From Comamonadaceae bacterium (lineage in GTDB: Bacteria > Pseudomonadota > Gammaproteobacteria > Burkholderiales > Burkholderiaceae_C), in assembly GCA_027488985.1 (NCBI GenBank), contig JAIYAR010000003.1:186001-250000 (forward strand): 64,000 nt of DNA, given 5' to 3'. Positions 53,483 to 61,529 of this stretch are shown in pieces (position 1 is the first letter of the stretch; the number at the start of each line of letters is the position of its first letter). The position numbers and the translations under genes were made by a program. Below the pieces are notes generated by a model. It searched no databases. It was not told where the DNA came from and saw nothing but the letters and a program-made list of their open reading frames with translations.

Positions 53483-53932
53483 CTACTTGTAGGTCGATAA
53501 CAAAATGCTCGTCTCGGTAGTCGCGATGCCATCGATCTGGCGAATGGTACGCAGCACCGCATCAAACGCCTCCAGGGTGTCTGCACCCAGCTCGGCCACG
53601 ATGTCCCAACGCCCATTGGTGCTGTGCAGGGCCTGCACATTCGGGTGGCCGCGCAGGGATGTCATCACCTCCATGGCGCGGTTGCCTTCCACCGCCACGC
53701 TCATCAGCGCGCGAATACGTGCCGCCTCGGCTGCGGGCTTGAGGCGCACGGTGTAGCCGGTAATCGTTCCTTCTTTTTCCAGCCGGGCGATGCGGTTTTG
53801 TACCGTGGCGCGTGCCACCCGCAGCTTGGCCGCCAAGGCCACGGTAGAGAGGCGTGCGTTGTCGCGCAGCAAGCCAATGAGTTCGCGGTCGGTATCGTCC
53901 ATAAGTTTCAAAGTGTCATTTAATCCTGGCAT
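53483..53932 (-). CDS. Lrp/AsnC-family transcriptional regulator
   Basis: The protein has an N-terminal winged helix-turn-helix (L-S-T-V-A-L-A-A-K-L-R-V-A-R-A-T-V-Q-N-R-I) and a C-terminal RAM ligand domain. The start is uncertain among ATGs at 53944, 53932 and 53902; 53932 (149 residues) has the best-placed GGGTAG ribosome-binding site. It is divergent from ornithine cyclodeaminase, and in this family such neighbours are usually the target, with an amino acid as effector. Confidence 0.88.
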   Translation of the reverse strand: MPGLNDTLKLMDDTDRELIGLLRDNARLSTVALAAKLRVARATVQNRIARLEKEGTITGYTVRLKPAAEAARIRALMSVAVEGNRAMEVMTSLRGHPNVQALHSTNGRWDIVAELGADTLEAFDAVLRTIRQIDGIATTETSILLSTYK

Positions 53933-54062
53933 TTTGCTACCCATTGTCAACTTTTTGCCCAAATGTTGTGCTTCTGTTTGACTTTGCTCGCCGAAACAAT
54001 CCTTCTCATGCCCTGCACACCCTTTGTAGGCCTCGAGATTTCCCAACGTCTGAGCACTGTCC

Positions 54063-55112
54063 ATGACCCGATTTATTGATGTTCCCGCAATGACCGAGCT
54101 GATCCACACCATTGGCGTGAAAGACTTCATCGGCCAGCTGGCCGACCATATTCAGAACGACTTTGTTCGCTGGCCCGAGTTTGAAAAGTCCGCCCGCGTC
54201 GCCAACCACTCGGAGATTGGCGTGATCGAACTGATGCCTGTGTCCGACGCGCAGCGCTACGCCTTCAAGTACGTGAACGGTCACCCCGCCAACACCGCCA
54301 AGGGCCTGTACACCGTGATGGCCTTTGGCGTGCTGGCTGAGGTGGACACCGGCTATCCGGTACTGCTATCGGAGCTGACGCTGGCCACCGCCCTGCGCAC
54401 CTGCGCCACCTCGCTGATGGCGGCGCGCTCCTTGGCCCGCCCCGACAGCAAGCGCATGGCGCTGATTGGCAACGGTGCGCAAAGCGAGTTTCAGGCGCTG
54501 GCCTTTCATCACTGGCTGGGCATTGAAGAAATAGCGGTGTTTGATGTGGACACAGAAGCCACCGACAAGCTGGTGGCCAACCTGGCCGCCTTCCCCGCCC
54601 TGCGCGTAATCCGCACGGCCAGCACGGCCGAGGCGGTGGCGGGGGCCGACATCGTGACCACGGTGACTGCCGGCAAGGCTTATGCCACCATCATTACCCC
54701 CGACATGCTGGAGCCCGGCATGCACCTCAATGCCGTGGGCGGCGACTGCCCCGGAAAAACCGAGCTGCACGCGGATGTGCTGCGGGCAGCCCGCGTGTTT
54801 GTAGAGTTTGAGCCGCAAACCCGGGTGGAGGGCGACATTCAGCAACTGTCTGCCGACTTCCCCGTGGTGGACTTGTGGAAAGTGCTGGCCGGCACAGCGG
54901 ATGGCCGCCAAAGCACAGAGCAGATCACGGTGTTCGACTCAGTGGGCTTTGCGCTGGAAGACTATTCGGCCTTGCGCTTTGTGTACGAGCAGGCAGTGCA
55001 ACTGAACATAGGCACCGATGTGGAGCTGGTGCCCGAAGCCAGCAATCCCAAAGACCTGTTCAGCCACACCCGCCGCCAGGCCGGCCGCGCCCGCATACGC
55101 CGCGTGGCCTGA
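54063..55112 (+). CDS. ocd: Ornithine cyclodeaminase
   Basis: The 349-residue enzyme of the ornithine cyclodeaminase/mu-crystallin family converts L-ornithine to L-proline and ammonia. The NAD-binding loop I-G-N-G-A-Q-S-E-F-Q-A-L is at about 140-151; the substrate-binding R-V-A-N-H-S and K-Y-V-N-G-H-P blocks and the catalytic-region aspartate in G-G-D-C-P-G-K-T-E-L fit ornithine cyclodeaminase proper rather than alanine dehydrogenase. It is followed by ctlX, which would supply ornithine from citrulline. Confidence 0.92.
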   Translation: MTRFIDVPAMTELIHTIGVKDFIGQLADHIQNDFVRWPEFEKSARVANHSEIGVIELMPVSDAQRYAFKYVNGHPANTAKGLYTVMAFGVLAEVDTGYPVLLSELTLATALRTCATSLMAARSLARPDSKRMALIGNGAQSEFQALAFHHWLGIEEIAVFDVDTEATDKLVANLAAFPALRVIRTASTAEAVAGADIVTTVTAGKAYATIITPDMLEPGMHLNAVGGDCPGKTELHADVLRAARVFVEFEPQTRVEGDIQQLSADFPVVDLWKVLAGTADGRQSTEQITVFDSVGFALEDYSALRFVYEQAVQLNIGTDVELVPEASNPKDLFSHTRRQAGRARIRRVA

Positions 55113-55144
55113 GCCAACCCGTCATCTGCACCCCGGAGCCCGTC

Positions 55145-56077
55145 ATGCGCCCCCAAATTTACCCCCAAGCCCCAGCCGCCGTGGTGATGGTGCGGCCGCA
55201 CCACTTCACCCCCAACCCGCAAACCGCGGCCGACAACGCCTTTCAGCGCATGGATGGCGATCTCGCGGCCAGCGAAATCGCCCGGCAGGCCTATGCCGAG
55301 GTGACCCAAGCTGCCCACATCCTGGAGAAGCACGGCGTGCAGGTGCACCTGTTTGAGGATGATCAGCCCGGCCGCACGCCGGATGCGGTGTTCCCCAACA
55401 ACTGGTTTTCCACACATGCGGGCGGCCATGTGGCGCTGTACCCCATGTACTCGTCCAACCGCCGGCTGGAGCGACGCAGCGATGTGATCGAGATGCTCAA
55501 AGCGCACTATCGGGTACAGGACGTGATCGACTACTCCGGGCTGGAGCCCGATGGCCTGTTTCTGGAAGGCACCGGCGCCATGGTGCTGGACCACATTGCC
55601 CGCGTGGCCTACACCGCGCGCAGCAACCGCGCCAACCCGATTGCGCTGGAGCGCTTTGCCACCCACTTCAACTACGAGCCTATGGCCTTCGACGCGGCGG
55701 ATGCGCAAGGCCGCGCGGTGTACCACACCAACGTGATGATGTGCGTAGCCACCGAATTCGCACTGGTGGGGCTCGACCTGATTCCCGACGCCGCACGCCG
55801 CGCCCATGTGCAGCAGCGACTGGAAGAAACCGGGCGGGAGGTGATTACGCTCAGCGCTGCGCAAATCGGCGATTTCGCCGGCAACGCGCTGGAACTTAGC
55901 AATGGCCACGAGCGCCTGCTGGCCCTCTCCCGCCGGGCGCTGGCGAGCTTGTCAGCGGATCAGGTGGAGACTATTGAGCGCAGTGCACGCCTCGTGCCGC
56001 TGGACGTGCCCACCATTGAGCTGGCCGGCGGTTCGGTGCGCTGTATGCTGGCGGGCATTCACCTTGCGGCGCGTTAG
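55145..56077 (+). CDS. ctlX: CtlX, citrulline-utilisation hydrolase (arginine deiminase superfamily)
   Basis: The 310-residue protein has the amidinotransferase/deiminase propeller pattern: M-V-R-P-H-H-F near the N-terminus, V-F-P-N-N-W-F-S-T-H, L-E-G-T-G-A-M-V-L-D and the C-terminal catalytic cysteine at about residue 300 in G-G-S-V-R-C-M-L. CtlX-type enzymes convert citrulline to ornithine, ammonia and CO2. The ATG at 55145 is chosen over a long in-frame extension through ocd. With Ocd it makes a short citrulline-to-proline route. Confidence 0.87.
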   Translation: MRPQIYPQAPAAVVMVRPHHFTPNPQTAADNAFQRMDGDLAASEIARQAYAEVTQAAHILEKHGVQVHLFEDDQPGRTPDAVFPNNWFSTHAGGHVALYPMYSSNRRLERRSDVIEMLKAHYRVQDVIDYSGLEPDGLFLEGTGAMVLDHIARVAYTARSNRANPIALERFATHFNYEPMAFDAADAQGRAVYHTNVMMCVATEFALVGLDLIPDAARRAHVQQRLEETGREVITLSAAQIGDFAGNALELSNGHERLLALSRRALASLSADQVETIERSARLVPLDVPTIELAGGSVRCMLAGIHLAAR

Positions 56078-56301
56078 AAGTTACCGGCACCAAGTCCTTT
56101 CGGAGGTGTATTTAGGCCAAGTGTTGGGTAGGGGCAATGCAATCTTCCGAAACATAGACTCAAAGCTCATCTTTGTTTCAATGTTCGATGCTGGCGATGG
56201 GTTCAGATTATTCAACTTGATTACCGGTTGAGCCTATTTTGAATGTCAGCTATCGGGCCATGAGTCCGGAACGCAAAAAGTCCGATTTGGGTCGAAAGCA
56301 A

Positions 56302-56361
56302 GCATCAATTCCGACTCCAGCGCCCAAAGCACAAGCGGAAGGAGCTATCTTTTCAATAGCA
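56302..56361 (-). repeat. Dispersed palindromic repeat, copy F
   Basis: On the minus strand it starts TGCTATTGAAAAGATAGCTC and ends GGGCGCTGGAGTCGGAATT. Its first bases encode the last residues (L-L-K-R) and stop of the MFS protein. The sequence beyond is shared with copy E. Confidence 0.65.
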
Positions 56362-57514
56362 ACCCCACCATCACCACACCGACCGACACCGCAAACCACA
56401 TCAGCGCTACGCTGCTGGTGGCAGTCATGGCGCCGCCGGCCACCATCGGGCCGACGACGGCACTCAGTGAATAGGCCATGGAGAGGCTGCTGACGTTCCA
56501 GGCCATGTCGGGCGTGGGGGTCTTGGTGGCCGCAATGAGTGCCAGGGTGAGGAAAGCGGTGATCAGCCCGCCCAGCACAAATAGGGTGGCAAACGCCACC
56601 GACACGCCGGGCACGCATGCGAGCAGCGCAGCGGCCAGGGCGGTGCCCAGCGCGGCCAGAGCGCCGGCGGCGCGCAGGCCCCAGTGGTCGGCCATCCAGC
56701 CCACGGGGTATTGCAGTAGCAGGCCGCCCAGCCCAAAGGCAGTGAGCAAGTGGGCGATGCCTTCGGCCTCAAACCCGCGGTCGCCCGCGAACACGGCAAA
56801 CAAACCGGCCAGCGCCGACTCCAGCATGCCGCCGCACAGTGCAATCAGCAGCCCCTGCTTGAAGATGCGGTGCGGCCACGCTGCCCGGGCGGACTGGGGC
56901 CAACTGTTGACGTGATGCGCTTCTTCGATTGGCGGGGTGCTGGCGAATGCCAGTGGCACCAGCGCCGACACCGTAAAGCCCACGCCCACCCACAAAATGG
57001 TGTGGCCCTGCACACCCACCCAGGCGGCAATGGCCGGAGCCACCACGGGGGCGGCGGCAATCAACGTTTCATGAAAACCCACCAGGCGCCCGCGCGCATG
57101 AGCGGGGGCAATGTTGTAAAGCCAAGGCTCCAGCCCCACCCAGCGCAGGCCCATGCCCAAACCGGCCAGCAGGCCGCAAACCAGGTACGCATGCCATGGC
57201 AAAAACGCCATGGGCACCCATGCAATACCCAGCAGCGCCACCACCGAGCCGCCCAGCCCGACCACCACCACAGTGCGCGCACCCCAATGGCGGCACAGCC
57301 AAGGCGCCAGCCCGAGGCCGGGCATTTGGCCCATCCACAATGAAGCCGCAAAAAAGCCCAGCTGCGCAGCGCTCAGGCCCTGCAGCGCCAGCCACACCGG
57401 CACGATGACAAAGATGATGCCGAACTGCCCGATCTGGGCCAGGGTGGACACCGTGTTGAGCGCGGTGATGGTGCGCCAGTCGTAGGCGCTGTGGGTTGGG
57501 GTGGTGCTGGACAT
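56345..57514 (-). CDS. MFS transporter
   Basis: The 389-residue protein has 12 predicted membrane segments and a DHA/YcaD-like MFS layout. The substrate cannot be read from sequence. It is divergent from the glutamine-synthetase-like gene and shares its promoter region, which holds a 14-bp palindrome, so it probably imports or exports the amine handled by that operon. Its C-terminal codons lie in repeat copy F, and a decayed copy of its 3' end lies at 41649-41757. Confidence 0.85.
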   Translation of the reverse strand: MSSTTPTHSAYDWRTITALNTVSTLAQIGQFGIIFVIVPVWLALQGLSAAQLGFFAASLWMGQMPGLGLAPWLCRHWGARTVVVVGLGGSVVALLGIAWVPMAFLPWHAYLVCGLLAGLGMGLRWVGLEPWLYNIAPAHARGRLVGFHETLIAAAPVVAPAIAAWVGVQGHTILWVGVGFTVSALVPLAFASTPPIEEAHHVNSWPQSARAAWPHRIFKQGLLIALCGGMLESALAGLFAVFAGDRGFEAEGIAHLLTAFGLGGLLLQYPVGWMADHWGLRAAGALAALGTALAAALLACVPGVSVAFATLFVLGGLITAFLTLALIAATKTPTPDMAWNVSSLSMAYSLSAVVGPMVAGGAMTATSSVALMWFAVSVGVVMVGLLLKR

Positions 57515-57583
57515 GGAACGAAACCGAAGGCGGGGGTGGGAGTCTAGCCGGTTCAAAAAACTGGATTGAGTCTTGAATCTTTC

Positions 57584-57592
57584 GATCACAAA
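57584..57592. promoter_or_regulatory. Half-site GATCACAAA in the MFS/glutamine-synthetase-like promoter
   Basis: GATCACAAA repeats one arm of the palindrome at 57630-57643, 38 bp away. It may be a secondary binding site for the same regulator. Confidence 0.35.
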
Positions 57593-57629
57593 CAATCTCT
57601 CTTATGCAATTTTTTGTCAATTTTATAAA

Positions 57630-57643
57630 TTTGTGATCACAAA
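57630..57643. promoter_or_regulatory. Perfect 14-bp palindrome, candidate GntR operator
   Basis: TTTGTGATCACAAA is a perfect palindrome 48 bp before the glutamine-synthetase-like start and 115 bp before the divergent MFS start. The TTGT-n4-ACAA form is typical of sites for FCD-type GntR proteins; one is encoded at the end of the operon. Confidence 0.6.
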
Positions 57644-57691
57644 GTGATTGACCGCACTAGAATTTGGCCAACTCCACTCCCGGCTTTACGC

Positions 57692-59032
57692 ATGTCTACT
57701 CCCAGCGCCATTGAAGCTTTTTTGACCCAGCACCGCATCCACGAGGTGGAGTGCGTCATCCCCGACATGACGGGCATTGCGCGCGGCAAGATCCTGCCGC
57801 GCGACCTGTTTTTGGCGGCGGGGGAAATGCGCATACCCAAAAGCGTGCTGCTCAACACAGTGAATGGCCAACAGCCCGACAACGGCCCCTATGTGGGCGA
57901 CACCGACCCCGACATGGTGTGCCTGCCTGATGTGAGCACTGCCCGTGTGGTGCCCTGGGCGGCCGAGCCGGTGGCAGTAGTGATCCACGACTGCCAGGAG
58001 TGGGATGGCAGCCCGGTGCAGATCTCGCCACGCGGCGTGCTGCGCCGGGTGCTCAAGCTGTTTGAGGCACGCGGCTGGTCGCCGGTGGTGGCGCCCGAGA
58101 TGGAGTTTTATCTGGTGGCCCGCCAGCAAAACCCGCACGAGCCGCTGCAGCCGCCCCTGGGCCGCACCGGCAAGCCCGAGGCGGGGCGGCAGAGTTATTC
58201 GATAGACGCGGTCAATGACTTCGACCCCTTCTTCATGGAACTGTCCAGCTTCTGCCAGCAACACAACCTGGGCGTGGAGACGCTGATCCACGAGGCCGGG
58301 CCCGGCCAGATGGAGATCAACTTCAGCCATGGCAATGCGCTGGAGCTGGCGGACCGGGTGTTTTTGTTCAAGCGCACCGTGCGCGAGACAGCGCTGCGTC
58401 ACGGCATTTTTGCCACCTTCATGGCCAAGCCTATGGAGCAGGAGCCGGGCAGCGCCATGCACATCCACCAAAGCATTCTGGATGCCGACGGCAACAACAT
58501 CTTCAGCCTGCCCGATGGCTCGGCCAGCCCGCTGTTCGGGCAGTGCATTGCGGGGCTGCAGGCTTACATTCCGCAGCTCATGCCCATGTTTGCGCCGTAT
58601 GTGAATTCATACCGGCGGCTCTCGCCCTTTATGTCGGCACCCATCAATGTGCGCTGGGGGCATGACAACCGTACCTGCGGCATCCGCATTCCCAAATCCA
58701 GCCCCGCCAACCGCCGGGTAGAAAACCGGGTACCCGGCGTGGACGTGAACCCCTACCTCGCCATGGCCGCCACGCTGGCCTGCTGCTATCTGGGCATGAC
58801 CGAAGGCCTGACGCCCAGCGCCCCCACCACCGACAGCGCCTGGAACGTGAGCCACGAGCTGCCCCGCCACCTGGAAGACGCCATTGCCTCCATGCGCAGC
58901 TGTGAGCCCATGCGTGAAGTGCTGGGCTCTGGTTTTGTGGACGCCTTTTGCGCCGTGAAAGAGCTGGAGTACGCCACCTACAACCGCGTGATCAGCTCCT
59001 GGGAGCGCGAGCATTTGTTGCTCTTGGTTTAG
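57692..59032 (+). CDS. Glutamine synthetase family protein, gamma-glutamylpolyamine synthetase (PuuA)-like
   Basis: The 446-residue enzyme has the glutamine synthetase fold blocks E-M-E-F-Y-L, Q-M-E-I-N-F-S-H-G-N-A (metal-binding glutamates), S-A-M-H-I-H-Q-S and N-R-R-V-E-N-R-V-P-G. It lacks the adenylylation-loop features of GlnA and is nearer to PuuA-type enzymes that ligate glutamate to an amine. The aminotransferase and GntR genes that follow support amine or amino-acid catabolism. The start at 57692 is the first ATG giving the family N-terminus. Confidence 0.88.
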   Translation: MSTPSAIEAFLTQHRIHEVECVIPDMTGIARGKILPRDLFLAAGEMRIPKSVLLNTVNGQQPDNGPYVGDTDPDMVCLPDVSTARVVPWAAEPVAVVIHDCQEWDGSPVQISPRGVLRRVLKLFEARGWSPVVAPEMEFYLVARQQNPHEPLQPPLGRTGKPEAGRQSYSIDAVNDFDPFFMELSSFCQQHNLGVETLIHEAGPGQMEINFSHGNALELADRVFLFKRTVRETALRHGIFATFMAKPMEQEPGSAMHIHQSILDADGNNIFSLPDGSASPLFGQCIAGLQAYIPQLMPMFAPYVNSYRRLSPFMSAPINVRWGHDNRTCGIRIPKSSPANRRVENRVPGVDVNPYLAMAATLACCYLGMTEGLTPSAPTTDSAWNVSHELPRHLEDAIASMRSCEPMREVLGSGFVDAFCAVKELEYATYNRVISSWEREHLLLLV

Positions 59033-59057
59033 ACCCCGCACGCACCGGAGAACCGCC

Positions 59058-60437
59058 ATGACACAAACCCACACACCCGTTTTGCGCCACTTGGACCCGC
59101 AACGCCTAGCCACTGTGCGCGAGCGCGAGCGCGCCGCCTACGCCGCCGCCAACCCTACGTCGCACGCCCTGTCGCAACGGGCGGCCAAGCACCTGATGTT
59201 TGGCGTGCCACTGCACTGGATGAGCGACTGGTCCACGCCCTTCCCGCTGCACCTGGCCCACGCGCAAGGCGCGCGATTGACCGACGCCGATGGCCACCGC
59301 TATGTGGACTTTTGCCTGGGCGACACGGGCGCCATGTTCGGCCACAGCCCGCCTGCGGTGGCACGCGCCATTGCGGCCCAGGGGGCACAAGGGATTACCA
59401 CCATGCTGCCCGGTGAAGACGGCGTGTGGGTGGCCGAGGAGCTGGCCCGCCGCTTCGGGCTGCCGGTGTGGCAGTTTGCGTTGTCGGCGTCTGACGCCAA
59501 CCGCTTTGCCATCCGCTGGGCGCGCGCGCTGACCCAACGCACGCAGGTGCTGATCTTCAATGGCTGCTACCACGGCACGGTGGACGATGTGTTTGTAGAC
59601 CTGGTGGACGGCCAGCCCCGCACGCGCGACAGCCTGCTGGGCCAGGTGGTGGACATCACCCGCACCACGCGCAGCGTGGAGTTCAACGACCTGGCCGCGC
59701 TGGAGGCGGCACTGGCCGACGGCCAGGTGGCCTGCCTGCTGGCCGAACCAGCCATGACCAACATCGGCATGGTGCTGCCCGATCCTGGCTTTTGGGAGGC
59801 TGCGCAGGCTATGTGCAGCCGCTACGGCACGCTGCTGCTGATCGACGAAACCCACACCATCAGCACCGGCCCCGGCGGCTACACCCGCGCCCACGGCTTG
59901 CAACCCGATTTGCTAGTGCTGGGCAAACCAGTGGCCGGCGGCGTGCCCTGTGCGGTGTACGGCTTTAGCGCCGAGGCCGCAGCCCGCGCCGAAGCCGCCA
60001 AGCGCAACGCGCCACCCGGTCACAGCGGCATAGGCACCACGCTGACCGCGAACTGGCTCACCATGGCTGCCATGCGCGCCAACCTGGCCGAGGTGATGAC
60101 GGACGCGGCTTACGCCCACATGTTCACGCTGGCGACCCGCTTGGCGGATGGCCTGCGCGCCATGATTGCGCGGCACAACTTGGGCTGGTGCGTCACGCAA
60201 GTGGGCGCGCGCACCGAGTTCCAGTTCACCCCCACGCCGCCGCGCAACGGCAGCGAGGCGGACCGCATCTTGAAGCCGGCGCTGGAGCAGAACATTCACC
60301 TCTACCTGCTGAACCGGGGCCTGGTGATCACGCCCTTCCACAACATGATGCTGGTGTGCCCCGACACCACCGCAGACGATGTGGACCGCCTGGTGGCAGC
60401 TATGGAAGCGTTTGTGGTGGACACTATCGCCCCATGA
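59058..60437 (+). CDS. Class III PLP-dependent aminotransferase
   Basis: The 459-residue enzyme belongs to the glutamate-1-semialdehyde aminomutase/omega-amino acid transaminase group: F-C-L-G-D-T-G-A-M-F-G-H-S near the N-terminus, N-G-C-Y-H-G-T, L-L-I-D-E-T-H-T (the aspartate for PLP) and the PLP lysine about K289 in L-G-K-P-V-A-G-G. The substrate is unknown; a polyamine-, beta-alanine- or other omega-amino-acid-derived amine fits the neighbours. It overlaps the GntR gene by 4 bases. Confidence 0.9.
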   Translation: MTQTHTPVLRHLDPQRLATVRERERAAYAAANPTSHALSQRAAKHLMFGVPLHWMSDWSTPFPLHLAHAQGARLTDADGHRYVDFCLGDTGAMFGHSPPAVARAIAAQGAQGITTMLPGEDGVWVAEELARRFGLPVWQFALSASDANRFAIRWARALTQRTQVLIFNGCYHGTVDDVFVDLVDGQPRTRDSLLGQVVDITRTTRSVEFNDLAALEAALADGQVACLLAEPAMTNIGMVLPDPGFWEAAQAMCSRYGTLLLIDETHTISTGPGGYTRAHGLQPDLLVLGKPVAGGVPCAVYGFSAEAAARAEAAKRNAPPGHSGIGTTLTANWLTMAAMRANLAEVMTDAAYAHMFTLATRLADGLRAMIARHNLGWCVTQVGARTEFQFTPTPPRNGSEADRILKPALEQNIHLYLLNRGLVITPFHNMMLVCPDTTADDVDRLVAAMEAFVVDTIAP

Positions 60438-61117
60438 GCGAAGCCCCCACCCCTGAGACCAGCACCAGCACCGACCAGGACCGCGTGTACACCACGCTGC
60501 GCCAGTGGATCACGGTGGGGCGCTTTATGCCCGGCGAGCGGCTCAAGATCCGCAATGTGGCGGCTGACATGGGTGTGGGCCAGATGCCGGTGCGCGCGGC
60601 CTTGCAGCGCCTGGCTGCCGAAGGCGCGCTCATCAACGTGCCCAACGCCGGGGTGACCGTGCCCCGCCTCTCGCTGCCCGAGTTTGATGACTTGCTGCAT
60701 ATGCGCATGATGCTCGAAGGCGAAGCCGCCGAGCGTGGCTGCCTGCGGCTGGATGCCGCACAAATTGCCACCCTGCAAAGCTGGAGTGCCGGCATGGCCA
60801 CTGCTCTGCAGGATGGTGATGCCAAGCGCTACCTGGATATCAACGAAGACTTCCATGTGCTGCTCTACAAGGCGGCAGGCTCACCCCTGCTGTTTCAGCT
60901 GATAGACACCCTGTGGCTGCGCGCCGGCCCCATCTCCAACCGCCTGTTTGACACCAAGGATGCCAGCGCCGTACTCAACGACGCGCACGACGACCTGGTG
61001 CAAGCCCTGCAGAAGCGCGACAGCGCCGCCGTGCGCCGCGCGGTAGAGCGCGACATCTTTGTAGCCGGGCAGTTTTTACGCGCGGCGTGTGGGGACAAGA
61101 AGCGGAAGAGCGCCTAA
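60434..61117 (+). CDS. GntR-family (FCD) transcriptional regulator
   Basis: The 227-residue regulator has an N-terminal winged helix (L-K-I-R-N-V-A-A-D-M-G-V-G-Q-M-P-V-R-A-A-L) and a helical FCD effector domain with R-x-x-L-E-G-E-A-A and a histidine-containing metal site (N-E-D-F-H, D-A-H-D-D). It starts within the aminotransferase stop (ATGA) and is thus cotranscribed with its likely targets. Its convergent 3' end overlaps that of cheY by 4 bases. Confidence 0.92.
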   Translation: MSEAPTPETSTSTDQDRVYTTLRQWITVGRFMPGERLKIRNVAADMGVGQMPVRAALQRLAAEGALINVPNAGVTVPRLSLPEFDDLLHMRMMLEGEAAERGCLRLDAAQIATLQSWSAGMATALQDGDAKRYLDINEDFHVLLYKAAGSPLLFQLIDTLWLRAGPISNRLFDTKDASAVLNDAHDDLVQALQKRDSAAVRRAVERDIFVAGQFLRAACGDKKRKSA

Positions 61118-61485
61118 GCCAGTCCGCAAAACCTCTTGAACGGCCCGAGCACTGCATCGCCACGGAAGGGCTTGACGATCCAGCCTGTTACGCCGATGGT
61201 GCGGCCGCGTTCGCGCATGACCGGGTTGTCCTCGGTGGTCAACATGATGATGTGCACCGTCTTGTTGCCCAGCTCGTTGCGGATTTTTTCGGCCATGGCC
61301 AAACCGTCCATGATGGGCATATTGATGTCGCTGATCACCAGCTTGATGCCCGGGTCTGCCTTCAGCTGGGCCAGGCCGTCGCGACCATCTGTGGCCGAGG
61401 CCACATCAAAACCGTGTTTGCTTAAGTAGCCGGAAACGATCTCCCGCATCGTGCTGGAATCGTCCACCACCAGAACATTCGCCAT
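61114..61485 (-). CDS. Single-domain response regulator (CheY-like)
   Basis: The 123-residue receiver has the acidic pocket D-D-S, phospho-acceptor aspartate in V-I-S-D-I-N-M-P-I-M-D-G, T in M-L-T-T-E-D and the lysine of V-K-P-F. No output domain is present. The ATG at 61485 gives the standard start M-A-N-V-L-V-V-D-D. It follows the pseudo-receiver/CheX gene by 44 bases on the same strand and is a probable substrate of that protein's phosphatase domain. Confidence 0.93.
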   Translation of the reverse strand: MANVLVVDDSSTMREIVSGYLSKHGFDVASATDGRDGLAQLKADPGIKLVISDINMPIMDGLAMAEKIRNELGNKTVHIIMLTTEDNPVMRERGRTIGVTGWIVKPFRGDAVLGPFKRFCGLA

Positions 61486-61529
61486 CTCTACCCTCTTCTC
61501 ATCTGCACCGAAATTGACGCTTTGTGTTG

